Counted from the stretch's first letter, positions 30,533 to 40,054 are shown. The stretch: 62,302 bases of DNA from an uncultured Clostridia bacterium (GCA_946484175.1 CAMLSX010000010.1:1-62302); one strand, 5' to 3'. Notes: generated by a model from the letters alone, not told the origin. Program-made: numbers and translations.

Positions 30533-32086
30533 ATGAATAAGAAAAAAAGCAGCAAAAGCGGCGCCGTTATCGATATAGGCTCCCATACGCTGAAAATGCG
30601 GGTTGCGCAATTCAAAAAAGGCGAAATCGCAGATATCGACCGGCTGGAATACCCTCTGCATTTGGGACATGAGGTATTCCACGAAGGAAAAATCAGCTTT
30701 GAAAGTCTTCGGGAATTGTCCAAAGCTTTGCAGGGGTATTCCGAACTGTTGGAGGGATACGGTGTCGATCAGGTTCGAGTGGTGGCAACAACTGCTCTGA
30801 GAGAAGCACAGAACCGCGCTTATGTGGTTGACCTGCTGAAAATTCAAAATGATATGACGGTGCAGGTGCTGGAAGATGATCAGGAAAAAACCCTGATTTA
30901 CTCCGAAATGATTCGTTTTCTTCACCAGAAGGAGGATGAAAAAGAGGGAAATGCCCTGCTCACATATATTGGTACGGGCAGCATCGGAATTGCTGTTTAT
31001 GACGGCACGAATGTAGTATATTCCCAGAGTATTCCGATTGGTTCTCTAAAGCTTCGTGACGTACTGTATACAGCCGGTGACGAACCCGAAAACTACCACG
31101 TGGTGATAGAGGAATATCTCGATGCAGTGATGGAGAGAATCGACAAATCATTGCATGGAATCAAAATTTCACGGCTGGTGTTTACAGGCAGCGATATCAA
31201 CCTGATTGCAAGAGTGCTTGGTGTACAGCCCGAAAGCGGCTGCTATACCCTGCATACTGCTCAGGTTCGTTCACTATACGAAACGGTCAGCCCGCTTTCT
31301 CCCGAGAAAATCAGCTTCCGATACGAGATTTCAGAAGAAGAAGGGGACATTCTGTATTCCGCATTGGCGATTTACAGCCGGCTTCTGCGTTTCTCCGGTG
31401 CAGAATATATTCTGTTGCCTATGGTGGATCTGTGGGACGGAATTATGCGCCATATGCTTGTACCGAAGAGCGTGGATGCTTATCGCCAGCATATCTGCGG
31501 AAGCGCGATTGCCTGTGCCGAAGCAGTAGCCGCTAAATATGGCTGCCCCAAAAGCCATTCTGATACAGTGCGCCGTTTTGCTCTGAAAATCTTTGATAAA
31601 ACCAAAGCGATTCACGGCCTTTCGAATCAGCACCGGATTATTCTGGAACTTGCAGCAATTTTGCATGACTGCGGTCACTATGTCAATACCAAGCTGCACA
31701 CCAGAAGTTCTTTCGATTTGGTAAAGAATTTTGATATCTATGGTATGACGAAGCTGAATATGCTGCTGATTGCCTATGTGGCCAGCTATAACGAGTTTAA
31801 CGTGCCTGCGCTCAAAGAAATGCGTTTTTCTGATCTGGATGAGCAGCAGAAGATTTCCGTATCAAAGCTGGTGGCAATTTTCCGCCTTGCAAATTCACTG
31901 GATAAGTCGCAGAAGCAGAAGCTGCCTGATATCAAGGTGCGTATGGAGCATAACCGCTTCTTGGTGACCGGAGAAACCAACGAGGATATGCATTTGGAAA
32001 AATGGGCGTTTGCGCAGTGCGCACCGTTCTTTAAAGAGGTGTTCGGCATTGACCCCGAGCTGACGATCCGTTTACCGATGATATAA
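30533..32086 (+). CDS. ppx: Ppx/GppA family exopolyphosphatase with HD-type domain
   Basis: The 517-aa protein belongs to the Ppx/GppA phosphatases, which release phosphate from polyphosphate ends or act on pppGpp. The N-terminal actin-like fold has GAVIDIGSHTLKMRV and the second phosphate loop IGTGSIGIAVYDG. The C-terminal helical domain contains LAAILHDCGHYVN, an HD-like signature. ATG 30533, with GGAAAGGAATTG ahead, is chosen over an upstream frame start at 30431 inside the promoter region. It lies 27 bases before ppk1, which makes polyphosphate, so the pair balances polymer turnover. Confidence 0.93.
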   Translation: MNKKKSSKSGAVIDIGSHTLKMRVAQFKKGEIADIDRLEYPLHLGHEVFHEGKISFESLRELSKALQGYSELLEGYGVDQVRVVATTALREAQNRAYVVDLLKIQNDMTVQVLEDDQEKTLIYSEMIRFLHQKEDEKEGNALLTYIGTGSIGIAVYDGTNVVYSQSIPIGSLKLRDVLYTAGDEPENYHVVIEEYLDAVMERIDKSLHGIKISRLVFTGSDINLIARVLGVQPESGCYTLHTAQVRSLYETVSPLSPEKISFRYEISEEEGDILYSALAIYSRLLRFSGAEYILLPMVDLWDGIMRHMLVPKSVDAYRQHICGSAIACAEAVAAKYGCPKSHSDTVRRFALKIFDKTKAIHGLSNQHRIILELAAILHDCGHYVNTKLHTRSSFDLVKNFDIYGMTKLNMLLIAYVASYNEFNVPALKEMRFSDLDEQQKISVSKLVAIFRLANSLDKSQKQKLPDIKVRMEHNRFLVTGETNEDMHLEKWAFAQCAPFFKEVFGIDPELTIRLPMI

Positions 32087-32113
32087 ACAGAGAATAAGAA
32101 AGGTCGTGTTTGA

Positions 32114-34225
32114 ATGGACCAGACATATAAAATTCCTTATCATAATCGGGAATTGAGCTGGATGGATTTTAATATCCGTGTACTGGAAGAAGCGATGAAA
32201 AAAGAAAACCCGCTCATGGAGCGCCTGCGTTTTCTGGCCATCACGGGTTCGAACCTGGATGAATTTTTTATGGTGCGTGTGGCTGGCGTCAAGGCGCAGG
32301 TGAATTCCGGCTATAAAAAAGCGGATGATTCCGGTCTGACCCCTGACAAGCTGATCGTCCAGCTGGAAGAAAAAATCCATGCCTTTATGGAGCGGCAGTA
32401 TTCCTGCCTGTACCGTTCTATCACGCCGGTGCTGAAAAAGAACAATATCTTCTTTGTGCAGCCCGATCAGATGAATGATAAGCAGAAGGCGTATATCTCC
32501 GATTATTTTCACAAGGTACTGTTTCCCGTGCTCACGCCGCTGGCTGTAGATACCAGCCGTCCGTTCCCGCTGCTGGCGAATAAGAGCCTGAATATTGCCG
32601 TGCGCCTCAAGGGCAGCGACGGCCCCTGTTTTGCCATTGTGCAGGTTCCGTCCATTATGCCGCGTTTTCTGGAGGTTCCCTGTGAAGAAGGACGGGCATT
32701 TGTCCTGTTGGAAGATGTCATCATCTGCCATTTGGATGAGCTGTTTGAGCTGCTTGAAATCGAAGCCTGGTGTCCCTTCCGCATCACACGTAACTCCGAC
32801 CTCGATATCGATGAAGAATCCGAAGACTTTCTGGTCGCAGTCAAAGAGTCCATCAAGAAACGGAAAAGGGGCCGTCCGGTTCGTCTGGAGCTGATTGCCC
32901 ACTGTGACAAGGAAATCCGCTCCTTCCTGGTGGATATGCTGAAAATGAAATCCTCCGAGATTTACGAGCTCACCGGCCCGCTGGATCTGACCTTCTTCTC
33001 GAAGTTTGCAGGCGTTTCTGGCTTTGAGCATCTCTGCTTTACCCCCATCCGCCCGGTATACCCGCCGGCAGATTTCTGGGGATATGACGATATTTTTGCA
33101 GCAATCCGAGAGAAGGATCGCATGGTGCATCACCCCTATGAGAGCTTTTCGTGCGTGGTGGACTTCGTGCAGGCTGCGGCGGAAGATGAAAATGTACTGG
33201 CTATCAAACAGACGCTGTACCGTGTGAGCGGGAACTCTCCCATTGTTGCGGCTTTAATTCGTGCTGCAGAAAATGGCAAGCAGGTCACCGTGCTGGTAGA
33301 GCTGAAAGCCCGTTTTGATGAAGAGAACAATATCATCTGGGCCAGAAAGTTGGAAAAAGCTGGATGTCATGTGATCTATGGATTGACCGGACTGAAAACC
33401 CACTGCAAAATTCTGCTGGTCGTGCGCAAAGAAGAGGATGGAATCCGCCGGTATGTGCATATGGGTACCGGTAACTACAATGATTCCACCGCGAAAATCT
33501 ATACGGATATCGGTATGTTTACCTGCAAAGAAGCCTATGGCGCAGACGCTTCCTCCATGTTTAACACCATTACCGGATATTCCCGCCCGCCGGAGTATAA
33601 TAAATTCGTCGTGGCTCCTCATGGTATGCGTCCGTTTTTCCGCATGATGATTGAGCGGGAGATCGATAATGCACAGAAAGGCCTTCCCTGCGGCATTACA
33701 GCAAAGGTGAATTCATTGGTAGACCCCGAAATTATTGGGTTGCTGTACAAGGCTTCTCAGGCGAAAGTACCGGTTAAACTGATCGTGCGCGGTATTTGCT
33801 GTTTGGTACCCGGAATTCCCGGTGTCAGCGAGCATATCACCGTCATCAGCATTGTAGGCCAGCTGTTGGAACACAGCCGTATTTTCCGCTTTGAGAATGC
33901 GGGCAATCCCAAAATTTACATGGGCAGCGCTGACTGGATGCCACGCAACCTGGATCGCCGTGTAGAGCTCGTGTTCCCCATCGAAGACCCTGACCTGAAG
34001 AAACGTGCTTTTTCTATTCTCGACCTGATGCTGGAGGATACCACCAATGCACGCACCCAGCTGCCGGACACCACCTATGTGCATGTAGAACGCAGAGGGA
34101 AGACAGCCTGCAATTGCCAGCGTGAATTCTCCAAACTGGCACAGGAGGCGGTAAAAGGCAAGCAAAAACTGCCGGAAGATCAGCCTTTTGTTCCGATTCG
34201 CAGCGCAGATTTAAAAAATGATTGA
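32114..34225 (+). CDS. ppk1: Polyphosphate kinase 1
   Basis: The 703-aa protein is full length for PPK1, which transfers the terminal phosphate of ATP to polyphosphate. It starts with NRELSWMDFNIRVLEEA. The catalytic C-terminal domains resemble phospholipase D, and the His that is phosphorylated during catalysis is within LKTHCK (His430). A later GSADWMPRNLDRRVELVFP motif is conserved. It follows ppx in one operon. The genes imply that this organism stores polyphosphate. Confidence 0.97.
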   Translation: MDQTYKIPYHNRELSWMDFNIRVLEEAMKKENPLMERLRFLAITGSNLDEFFMVRVAGVKAQVNSGYKKADDSGLTPDKLIVQLEEKIHAFMERQYSCLYRSITPVLKKNNIFFVQPDQMNDKQKAYISDYFHKVLFPVLTPLAVDTSRPFPLLANKSLNIAVRLKGSDGPCFAIVQVPSIMPRFLEVPCEEGRAFVLLEDVIICHLDELFELLEIEAWCPFRITRNSDLDIDEESEDFLVAVKESIKKRKRGRPVRLELIAHCDKEIRSFLVDMLKMKSSEIYELTGPLDLTFFSKFAGVSGFEHLCFTPIRPVYPPADFWGYDDIFAAIREKDRMVHHPYESFSCVVDFVQAAAEDENVLAIKQTLYRVSGNSPIVAALIRAAENGKQVTVLVELKARFDEENNIIWARKLEKAGCHVIYGLTGLKTHCKILLVVRKEEDGIRRYVHMGTGNYNDSTAKIYTDIGMFTCKEAYGADASSMFNTITGYSRPPEYNKFVVAPHGMRPFFRMMIEREIDNAQKGLPCGITAKVNSLVDPEIIGLLYKASQAKVPVKLIVRGICCLVPGIPGVSEHITVISIVGQLLEHSRIFRFENAGNPKIYMGSADWMPRNLDRRVELVFPIEDPDLKKRAFSILDLMLEDTTNARTQLPDTTYVHVERRGKTACNCQREFSKLAQEAVKGKQKLPEDQPFVPIRSADLKND

Positions 34226-34310
34226 AATTTTGCTGAAAAAGTTGTAAAATTTTAGTAAAGCGATTGCAAAGCTTTTTGGTGATATTATTGATGATTGGAT
34301 GTGATCTGGA

Positions 34311-35387
34311 ATGAAACGAGTTGGAATTCTGACCAGCGGCGGAGATTGCCAAGGCTTGAACGCTGCGATTCGCGGTGTGGCCAAGGGGCTGTATGAATAT
34401 TACGGCAAGGATGTGGAAATCTACGGAATTCAAGATGGATACCGCGGACTCATTCGCGGCGAGTATAAACTCATGCAGCGCAGCGATTTTTCCGGTATCC
34501 TTACACTTGGCGGTACCATTCTTGGCACCTCTCGCCAGCCCTTCAAAATGATGCGTCAGATTGAAGAGGATAACGTGGATAAAGTCCGGAATATGAAAGA
34601 CCATTATAAGAAGATGAAGCTGGACTGTCTGGTTGTGCTGGGCGGAAACGGCACCCACAAAACCGCCAATCTGCTCAGTGAAGAGGGACTGAATGTGGTA
34701 TCCATGCCCAAAACCATTGACAACGATGTGTGGGGTACAGATATGACCTTTGGTTTTACCAGTGCGGCTGAAATCGCAACGAATGTCATCGACTGCATCC
34801 ATACTACGGCAACTTCACATGGCCGTATTTTCATCGTGGAAGTTATGGGGCATAAGGTAGGCTGGCTGACGCTCGAAGCCGGCATTGCCGGTGGAGCGGA
34901 TGTCATTCTGCTTCCGGAGATTCCTTATGATGCGGATAAAATCGCCAAGGTGATTCGCCGCCGCAACGAATATGGCAGCTGTTTCTCCATTCTGGCTGTA
35001 GCGGAAGGCGCAATTTCCAAACAGGAAGCGGCCATGGGCAAAAAAGAGTTCAAAGCAGCTCGCGCCAATATGCAGTTTCCGTCTATTTCTTATCGTCTGG
35101 CACACGAGTTGGGAGACCGTCTCTCTCAGGAAATTCGTGTAGTGGTTCCCGGCCACTTCCAGCGTGGCGGCAGCCCATGCCCCTATGACCGTGTGCTTTC
35201 CACCCGTTTCGGTACAGCGGCGGCCAAACTGATTATCAATAAGAATTACGGCAATATGGTCGCTCTGCAAAAAGGCGAGATTGTCCCGGTGCCGCTGAAA
35301 GATGTGGCCGGAAAACTCAAGGCAGTTCCGGTAGATTGCAGCAAGATTCAGGCTGCGCGGGATATCGGTATCTCATTCGGCGATTGA
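34311..35387 (+). CDS. 6-phosphofructokinase (PfkA superfamily, clostridial variant)
   Basis: The 358-aa protein has the PFK fold with TSGGDCQGLNAAIRG near the N-terminus, LGGNGTHKTAN (Asn113-Gly114) and the catalytic PKTIDND (Asp137). In the reference enzyme the first motif is GGDGS, with an Asp that helps bind Mg-ATP; here that Asp is Asn113. The Gly at the next position is the residue usually found in ATP-using rather than PPi-using enzymes. I recall similar GGNGT variants in other Clostridia, so this is probably a subfamily trait. The phosphoryl donor and activity cannot be settled from sequence. A terminator follows. Confidence 0.88.
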   Translation: MKRVGILTSGGDCQGLNAAIRGVAKGLYEYYGKDVEIYGIQDGYRGLIRGEYKLMQRSDFSGILTLGGTILGTSRQPFKMMRQIEEDNVDKVRNMKDHYKKMKLDCLVVLGGNGTHKTANLLSEEGLNVVSMPKTIDNDVWGTDMTFGFTSAAEIATNVIDCIHTTATSHGRIFIVEVMGHKVGWLTLEAGIAGGADVILLPEIPYDADKIAKVIRRRNEYGSCFSILAVAEGAISKQEAAMGKKEFKAARANMQFPSISYRLAHELGDRLSQEIRVVVPGHFQRGGSPCPYDRVLSTRFGTAAAKLIINKNYGNMVALQKGEIVPVPLKDVAGKLKAVPVDCSKIQAARDIGISFGD

Positions 35388-35398
35388 TTTGATTGAAT

Positions 35399-35438
35399 AA
35401 AAGCCCGGCATGGAGAAAAGATGCCGGGCTTTTATTTG
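35399..35438 (+). terminator. Intrinsic terminator of the phosphofructokinase gene
   Basis: AAAGCCCGGCAT pairs with ATGCCGGGCTTTT and is followed by ATTT. Confidence 0.92.
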
Positions 35439-35501
35439 GAAAAAGGGGGACATAATCGGCCGAAGAACCGGGCATACTGTGCTAAGGAAAGGAACAAATT
35501 C

Positions 35502-36071
35502 ATGAAAGAAATACTGGTTTTGGTGGGTTCCCCACACAGTCAGGGGGCTACCGCCAAAATGATAGAAGTTTTTTTGCGCCCATTTCAAAATGAAGGGTTT
35601 CATATCAGCTTTTTCGATACATACCGCAAGCATCCTGCTCCGTGTACGGGTTGTGGTTGGTGTGCTTCTCATGAAGAGTGTGCCATTCATGACTGCTGTG
35701 ACCAACTGGATGAACAGCTGCGCAGCTGTGACCTGTTGGTGGTGGCATCACCGGTATATAATCTAACATTTCCGGCACCATTGAAAGCTGTATTGGATCG
35801 TTTCCAGCGGTACTTTGAAGCACGTTTTTCATTGGGGCTCAAGCCTTCTATCCTCAAGCACCGCTCAGCAGTATTATTGGTGGCCGCTGGTGCAGATTCG
35901 CATGACGGCCCCGGAATCATGGAACGGCAGCTGAAACAATGTTTTTCCGTGATGAATACTACGTTGGAAAGCACTGTCGCCTGGATTTCGACCGATCAGG
36001 GAGAAACGCGCTGGAAAGAAACAGAAATGGCTTTAACACGCCTTTCTCTTGCTATTTTCCAGAAAATGTGA
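35502..36071 (+). CDS. Flavodoxin-fold NAD(P)H-dependent FMN reductase
   Basis: The 189-aa protein starts with the FMN phosphate-binding loop ([18 protein letters not shown]). It has the [15 protein letters not shown] Cys-rich loop of iron-sulfur flavoprotein-like reductases, then [21 protein letters not shown]. It probably reduces flavins, quinones or a protein partner. ATG 35502 with AAGGAAAGG ahead is chosen; an upstream frame start at 35421 lies in the terminator region. The yebC gene follows by 38 bases. Confidence 0.85.
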   Translation: MKEILVLVGSPHSQGATAKMIEVFLRPFQNEGFHISFFDTYRKHPAPCTGCGWCASHEECAIHDCCDQLDEQLRSCDLLVVASPVYNLTFPAPLKAVLDRFQRYFEARFSLGLKPSILKHRSAVLLVAAGADSHDGPGIMERQLKQCFSVMNTTLESTVAWISTDQGETRWKETEMALTRLSLAIFQKM

Positions 36072-36109
36072 TAAAATTATCTGCAGCACTTTTATGGGAG
36101 GCTGAAAAC

Positions 36110-36859
36110 ATGTCAGGCCATTCAAAATGGAATAATATTAAGAGAAAAAAAGAAAAAACCGATGGAGCAAAAGCAAAGATCTTCACAAAGATCGGACGTG
36201 AGCTTGCTGTAGCAGTAAAAGAGGGAGGCGGCCCTGATCCGGCTTCCAACTCGAAGCTGAAGGACTGCATTGCCAAAGCAAAGGCAAACAACGTCCCCAA
36301 CGATAATATTGAAAGAATCATCAAGAAGGCAGCCGGTGACGGCGATGCCGAGCGGTATGAGAGCATGGTATATGAAGGCTATGGCCCCAACGGCGTAGCT
36401 GTTATCGTTGAAGCTCTGACCGATAACCGCAACCGTACTGCAGCAGATGTCCGTCACTACTTCGATAAGTTTGGCGGTAATCTGGGAACTACCGGCTGTG
36501 TTTCCTTCATGTTCTCTGAAAAGGGACTTATCGTCATCGAGAAAGAGGGACGGGACGAAGATAAGGTCATGGAGGATGCTTTGGAGGCAGGTGCGTCTGA
36601 CTTCCAGGCTGATGAAGATGTTTTCGAGATTTCCACAGAGCCCGAGGATTTCAGCGGCGTGCGTGAAGATCTGGAGGCAAAGGGATATGAATTTGTGTCT
36701 GCCGAGGTGGAGATGGTGCCCAGCACATACACCACGCTGACCGACGAGGATTCCATTACAAAAATGCAGAAGCTGCTGGACGCACTGGAAGATAACGACG
36801 ACGTCCAGAACGTCTGGCACAACTGGGATGCACCGGAGTCTGACGACGAGGAAGACTAA
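36110..36859 (+). CDS. YebC/PmpR family regulator or translation factor
   Basis: The 249-aa protein begins [19 protein letters not shown], the unmistakable start of YebC proteins, and has the three-domain acidic layout. Family members were described as transcription regulators, and some now as factors that relieve ribosome stalling at proline runs. ATG 36110 is preceded by GGGAGGC; an open frame extends upstream to 35939 but is antisense noise. It lies 27 bases before the pseudokinase gene. Confidence 0.97.
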   Translation: MSGHSKWNNIKRKKEKTDGAKAKIFTKIGRELAVAVKEGGGPDPASNSKLKDCIAKAKANNVPNDNIERIIKKAAGDGDAERYESMVYEGYGPNGVAVIVEALTDNRNRTAADVRHYFDKFGGNLGTTGCVSFMFSEKGLIVIEKEGRDEDKVMEDALEAGASDFQADEDVFEISTEPEDFSGVREDLEAKGYEFVSAEVEMVPSTYTTLTDEDSITKMQKLLDALEDNDDVQNVWHNWDAPESDDEED

Positions 36860-36886
36860 TCCGGCAATCCTGCAGGAGGGAACCTG

Positions 36887-38560
36887 ATGACTGACAATAC
36901 CAAACTTTGCATGAACTGTATGGCAGAGCTGACCGGGGAAGAAGTATGCCCTCAATGCGGATGGAATGCGCAGGAAGGGCAGCTGCTGCACGGGCTGCCA
37001 TATGGCACGATTTTGCAGGAGCGCTATATTGTCGGCCGGGCAAAAAAGACAAACGGAGAGGGTATCACCTACATAGGCTGTGATACCGTTCAAAATACGA
37101 TTGTAGAGATACGGGAATTTTTTCCGCAGAGTTTTTGCCAGCGCTGCATGGACGGCAAAACTGTGCAGGTGACCGGTGGAAGTGAACTGGTGTTCAAAGA
37201 ATCGCTGGAACTGTTCCTGAATTATGCCCGGGAGCTTGCACACATGCGTGAGCTGTCGGCAATTGTCCCGATCTTTGATATTTTTGAAGAAAATGAAACG
37301 GCATATACCATTTCAGAATGGAGCGAGAGCATAACGCTGCGCTATTTTGTGGAGCGCAGCGGCGGCAGCCTGAGCTGGAATTCAGCCCGGCAGCTTTTTA
37401 TGCCGGTTCTTTCCGCTTTAAGTACCATGCATAAGTCAGGTGTGTGCCATCTTGGCATCTCACCCGACTCATTGAAAATCATGCAGGACGGGAAAATGCG
37501 GCTGGGTGATTTTTATATTCAGCCGGTGCGGCGCATGGATACCGACTTACCGCCGGATATTGTTGCAGGATGTGCGGCTATTGAGCAATATGTGATGGAT
37601 CGCCCGCTGAATGAAGCGACAGATGTTTACGGCTTTGCCGCAACCCTGTTTTTTGCGTTGACAGGCGTGCTTCCGCATGATGCGGTTTACCGCAAAAACG
37701 ATTCCCGCCTGATGATGTCGAACGAGCTGGCAAAAGCATTACCGCCGCATGTGATTACGGCATTGGCAAATGCCTTGCAGGTAGAGCAGGAACGCCGTAC
37801 TCAGAATTTTGAAACGCTGCGTGCAGAGCTTTCTGCTGCACCTACGGTGACTTCTACACTGGAGCAAACAGAATCTATCACAAAGCTGCCGCCTTTGCCC
37901 AGCAAAAAAGAGCAGGGCGTTCCCGGAATTGTCTGGATGCTGGTTTCATGCGCGATAACGCTGCTCGTTATGTCTGCTATTGTCTGGGTATGGCTTCAAT
38001 TCCAAACACCAGATTTTCTGTTGCCGGATACTGGCGACACCTCTGCCATTTCTTCTGATACGGAATCTGTTGGAACAGACTCTTTTACTGCCAGTTCTTC
38101 AGAAGATTCCACACAGGTAGAGATGATACAGGCACCAAATCTGGAAGACCAGGTTTATGCTGAACTGTTGGAAAAAGTTTCGGCATCTGAGAATCCGGAA
38201 TACACGGTGCGCCTTTCTGAGCGTGCGTTCAGTACTTCTGTGGAAGAGGGAAAAGTGATTTCTCAGGAACCCAAGGCTGGAGAAATGATGATGAAAGGCA
38301 GCAGTATTGTAGTAGTTGTGAGCCAGGGGCCTTCTACCCGAAAGCTTCCTTCGGTTGCCGGCCTTACTTTGGCTGAAGCCGCCGAAAAAGTTACTGCCGA
38401 AGGATTTGTGCCTGTTACAGAAAAGAAAGACAGTACAGATATAGAGGCAGGAAGAGTAATTGGCTATAAAAATGCTTTCGCAGGGGAGTCCCTTTCTTAT
38501 GGTTCCCAGGTAACGCTTTTAATCAGCAGCGGTTCCACCATTAAAGTGGAAGAAGAATAA
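36887..38560 (+). CDS. Zinc-ribbon/pseudokinase/PASTA membrane protein
   Basis: The 557-aa protein has an N-terminal zinc ribbon (CMNC at 8-11, CPQC at 21-24) and a protein-kinase fold (about 38-315). One transmembrane helix (about 346-370) and an extracellular part with a Ser/Thr linker and two PASTA repeats (about 412-552) follow. PknB-type kinases with PASTA domains sense peptidoglycan. Here key catalytic residues are missing: the usual ATP-anchoring Lys is Arg76 (VEIREFFP), the HRD motif reads His-Leu-Gly (188-190) so the catalytic Asp is Gly, and DFG reads DFY (208-210). It is therefore probably a pseudokinase that binds a partner rather than phosphorylating it. It follows yebC and ends at a terminator. 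Confidence 0.87.
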   Translation: MTDNTKLCMNCMAELTGEEVCPQCGWNAQEGQLLHGLPYGTILQERYIVGRAKKTNGEGITYIGCDTVQNTIVEIREFFPQSFCQRCMDGKTVQVTGGSELVFKESLELFLNYARELAHMRELSAIVPIFDIFEENETAYTISEWSESITLRYFVERSGGSLSWNSARQLFMPVLSALSTMHKSGVCHLGISPDSLKIMQDGKMRLGDFYIQPVRRMDTDLPPDIVAGCAAIEQYVMDRPLNEATDVYGFAATLFFALTGVLPHDAVYRKNDSRLMMSNELAKALPPHVITALANALQVEQERRTQNFETLRAELSAAPTVTSTLEQTESITKLPPLPSKKEQGVPGIVWMLVSCAITLLVMSAIVWVWLQFQTPDFLLPDTGDTSAISSDTESVGTDSFTASSSEDSTQVEMIQAPNLEDQVYAELLEKVSASENPEYTVRLSERAFSTSVEEGKVISQEPKAGEMMMKGSSIVVVVSQGPSTRKLPSVAGLTLAEAAEKVTAEGFVPVTEKKDSTDIEAGRVIGYKNAFAGESLSYGSQVTLLISSGSTIKVEEE

Positions 38561-38576
38561 GTCGATATAATAAAAA

Positions 38577-38627
38577 TAAAAGCAGTCTGACAACAGGAAT
38601 TTTTCCTGCCAGGCTGCTTTTTGTTTC
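38577..38627. terminator. Bidirectional terminator
   Basis: AAAAGCAG..CTG..CAGGAA pairs with TTCCTGCCAGGCTGCTTTTT. It sits between the pseudokinase gene (+) and the small gene at 38636-38809 (-) and can serve both. Confidence 0.8.
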
Positions 38628-38635
38628 GTTTATAG

Positions 38636-38809
38636 TTAACAACCATAAACGTCTTCTTCTGCTTCTTCATTGGGGTCATCAAAATACTGATTCCCACAAT
38701 TGTTGTTTCCGACGGAAACGCCGCCCTTAATAGGAGCACACAGAAATCCTAAAACAGCTCCAACAAGCATTGACAGCGCAGTGAGCAAAAAGACTGTTCC
38801 CTTTTTCAT
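38636..38809 (-). CDS. Small membrane protein of 57 aa
   Basis: A complete 58-codon frame starts MKKGTVFLLTALSMLVGAVL, a single N-terminal hydrophobic segment. Its remainder is CAPIKGG, an Asn/Gly-rich patch with a Cys, and an acidic end (EEAEEDVYGC). A promoter (38882-38854), an AAGGGAG ribosome site about 8 bases before the ATG, and a terminator after the stop all support a real gene. I do not recognise the family; the GFLCAPIKGG junction resembles short YtxH-like membrane proteins. Confidence 0.75.
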   Translation of the reverse strand: MKKGTVFLLTALSMLVGAVLGFLCAPIKGGVSVGNNNCGNQYFDDPNEEAEEDVYGC

Positions 38810-38853
38810 AAAAACTGACTCCCTTCCATAGAAAGATAATTTGTATTTTATTT

Positions 38854-38882
38854 ATTGTAGCGTGAAATCTGATGATTTGCAA
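38854..38882 (-). promoter_or_regulatory. Sigma A promoter of the small membrane protein gene
   Basis: On the minus strand TTGCAA (38882-38877) and TACAAT (38859-38854) are separated by 17 bases. Confidence 0.65.
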
Positions 38883-38901
38883 CAATAAATCATTAAAATT
38901 A

Positions 38902-39702
38902 TCATTTTCCGTCAATTTTCAGAAGACAGCAGGCATTCTCTCCACAAACCATTTCCAATTCAGAATCTGTCAGGCAGCACGTTTCCAGAAAATGCAATTC
39001 ATCACAGGAGCGGCTCCAAGGACTGTCACTGGCAAATAAAATCCGATCCAAACCATGCTGCCGCATCATACGTTCACACTGACTGGGCGTCAGGAAGTGA
39101 GAGGCAAAGGCAGTATCCAGATATACATTTGGCTTTCCGAGCAAACAAGCTTCTGCTTCATCGGGGGTATCCATTCCTCCCATGTGTGCGGCAATAATAG
39201 TCAGGGTAGGGAAGAGGTCGGCGATTTTTGCCATTTTTTCAGCAGGCGCATGAACGAGGTTGGGGGAAAGGGGATCACGCCCTGTATGGAAGGTAACAGG
39301 CAAATGCAGCGAGGCTGCTTCTTCGTACAGCGGAAAAAGAGCAGGGTCATCCACCATAAATTCCTGATAATCTGGGTGAAATTTGATGCCCTTCAAACCT
39401 ATCGCATAAATTCTGCGAATTTCTTCCGTCGGATTTTCTGCACGAGGATGAACACTGCCAAAGCAGAAAATGTTTTCCTGCTGAATAGAGGCCGCCCAAT
39501 TGTTGACCGAAGTATGCTGGGTAGGGGTGGTGGCAATATGCATCAGTGCGAAAGCATCCACGCCCCATTCCTTCATTTTTTGCTTTGTTCCATTCAGCGT
39601 TCCATCGGTATGATAAGGGCATCCGCAGATAGAAGCCAGCTTTGGCAATGCCTTTGCAGCGATAGGGTCAGGAAAAGCATGTGTGTGCATATCAAAAATC
39701 AA
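38902..39702 (-). CDS. Amidohydrolase family metal-dependent hydrolase
   Basis: The 266-aa TIM-barrel protein has the metal-binding start MIFDMHTHAFPD and internal KGIKFHPDYQEF. Further conserved segments are PVTFHTGRDP, IIAAHMGG and the final Asp in LFASDSPWS. These match the amidohydrolase-2 (ACMSD-like) group, which includes decarboxylases and hydrolases. The substrate is unknown. The start is TTG 39702 with AAGGAGG 8 bases ahead; no better ATG start exists. It lies after the terminator of the rpsF operon and probably has its own promoter in the 30-bp gap, or read-through. Confidence 0.87.
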   Translation of the reverse strand: MIFDMHTHAFPDPIAAKALPKLASICGCPYHTDGTLNGTKQKMKEWGVDAFALMHIATTPTQHTSVNNWAASIQQENIFCFGSVHPRAENPTEEIRRIYAIGLKGIKFHPDYQEFMVDDPALFPLYEEAASLHLPVTFHTGRDPLSPNLVHAPAEKMAKIADLFPTLTIIAAHMGGMDTPDEAEACLLGKPNVYLDTAFASHFLTPSQCERMMRQHGLDRILFASDSPWSRSCDELHFLETCCLTDSELEMVCGENACCLLKIDGK

Positions 39703-39734
39703 CAGAAAAACCTCCTTGCAAAATAATAAGATAT

Positions 39735-39774
39735 AAAAAAATAAAAAAGCGGACGAATCAATCGTCCGCTTTCG
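39735..39774 (-). terminator. Terminator of the rpsF-ssb-rpsR operon
   Basis: On the minus strand AAAGCGGACGA pairs with TCGTCCGCTTT, followed by a T7 run. Confidence 0.9.
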
Positions 39775-39802
39775 CTACCGTATCAGACTTCAGCAGACTG
39801 AA

Positions 39803-40054
39803 TTAGTCGCTGCTGAAGGGCAGAAGAGCCAGATGACGGGCACGCTTGATAGCGACCGTCAGGTCACGCTGATGACGGGCACAGGTACCGGTCACACGGC
39901 GGGGCAGAATCTTTGCGCGCTCAGAAATGAAGCGGCGAAGTCTGGCAACATCCTTATAATCAATGGTTTCCACCTTGTCAACGCAGAAGCTGCATACCTT
40001 TCTGCGGCCCTTGCGTCCACCGCGGCGGTTGTCTCTCTCGGGTCTGTCAGCCAT
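39803..40054 (-). CDS. rpsR: 30S ribosomal protein S18
   Basis: The 83-aa protein starts [13 protein letters not shown] with AAAGGAGGC ahead; a longer frame is rejected. It contains VCSFC and TGTCARHQR, the Cys set of the zinc-binding S18 form, and the conserved [15 protein letters not shown] core. It is the last gene of the rpsF-ssb-rpsR operon. Confidence 0.98.
   Translation of the reverse strand: MADRPERDNRRGGRKGRRKVCSFCVDKVETIDYKDVARLRRFISERAKILPRRVTGTCARHQRDLTVAIKRARHLALLPFSSD

Noticed and set aside
38727-38915. 62-aa minus-strand frame overlapping the small membrane gene
   Set aside because: It is out of frame with the ATG that follows the promoter and ribosome site, and its ending is Cys/Ser/Phe noise; the 57-aa frame is intact and better supported.
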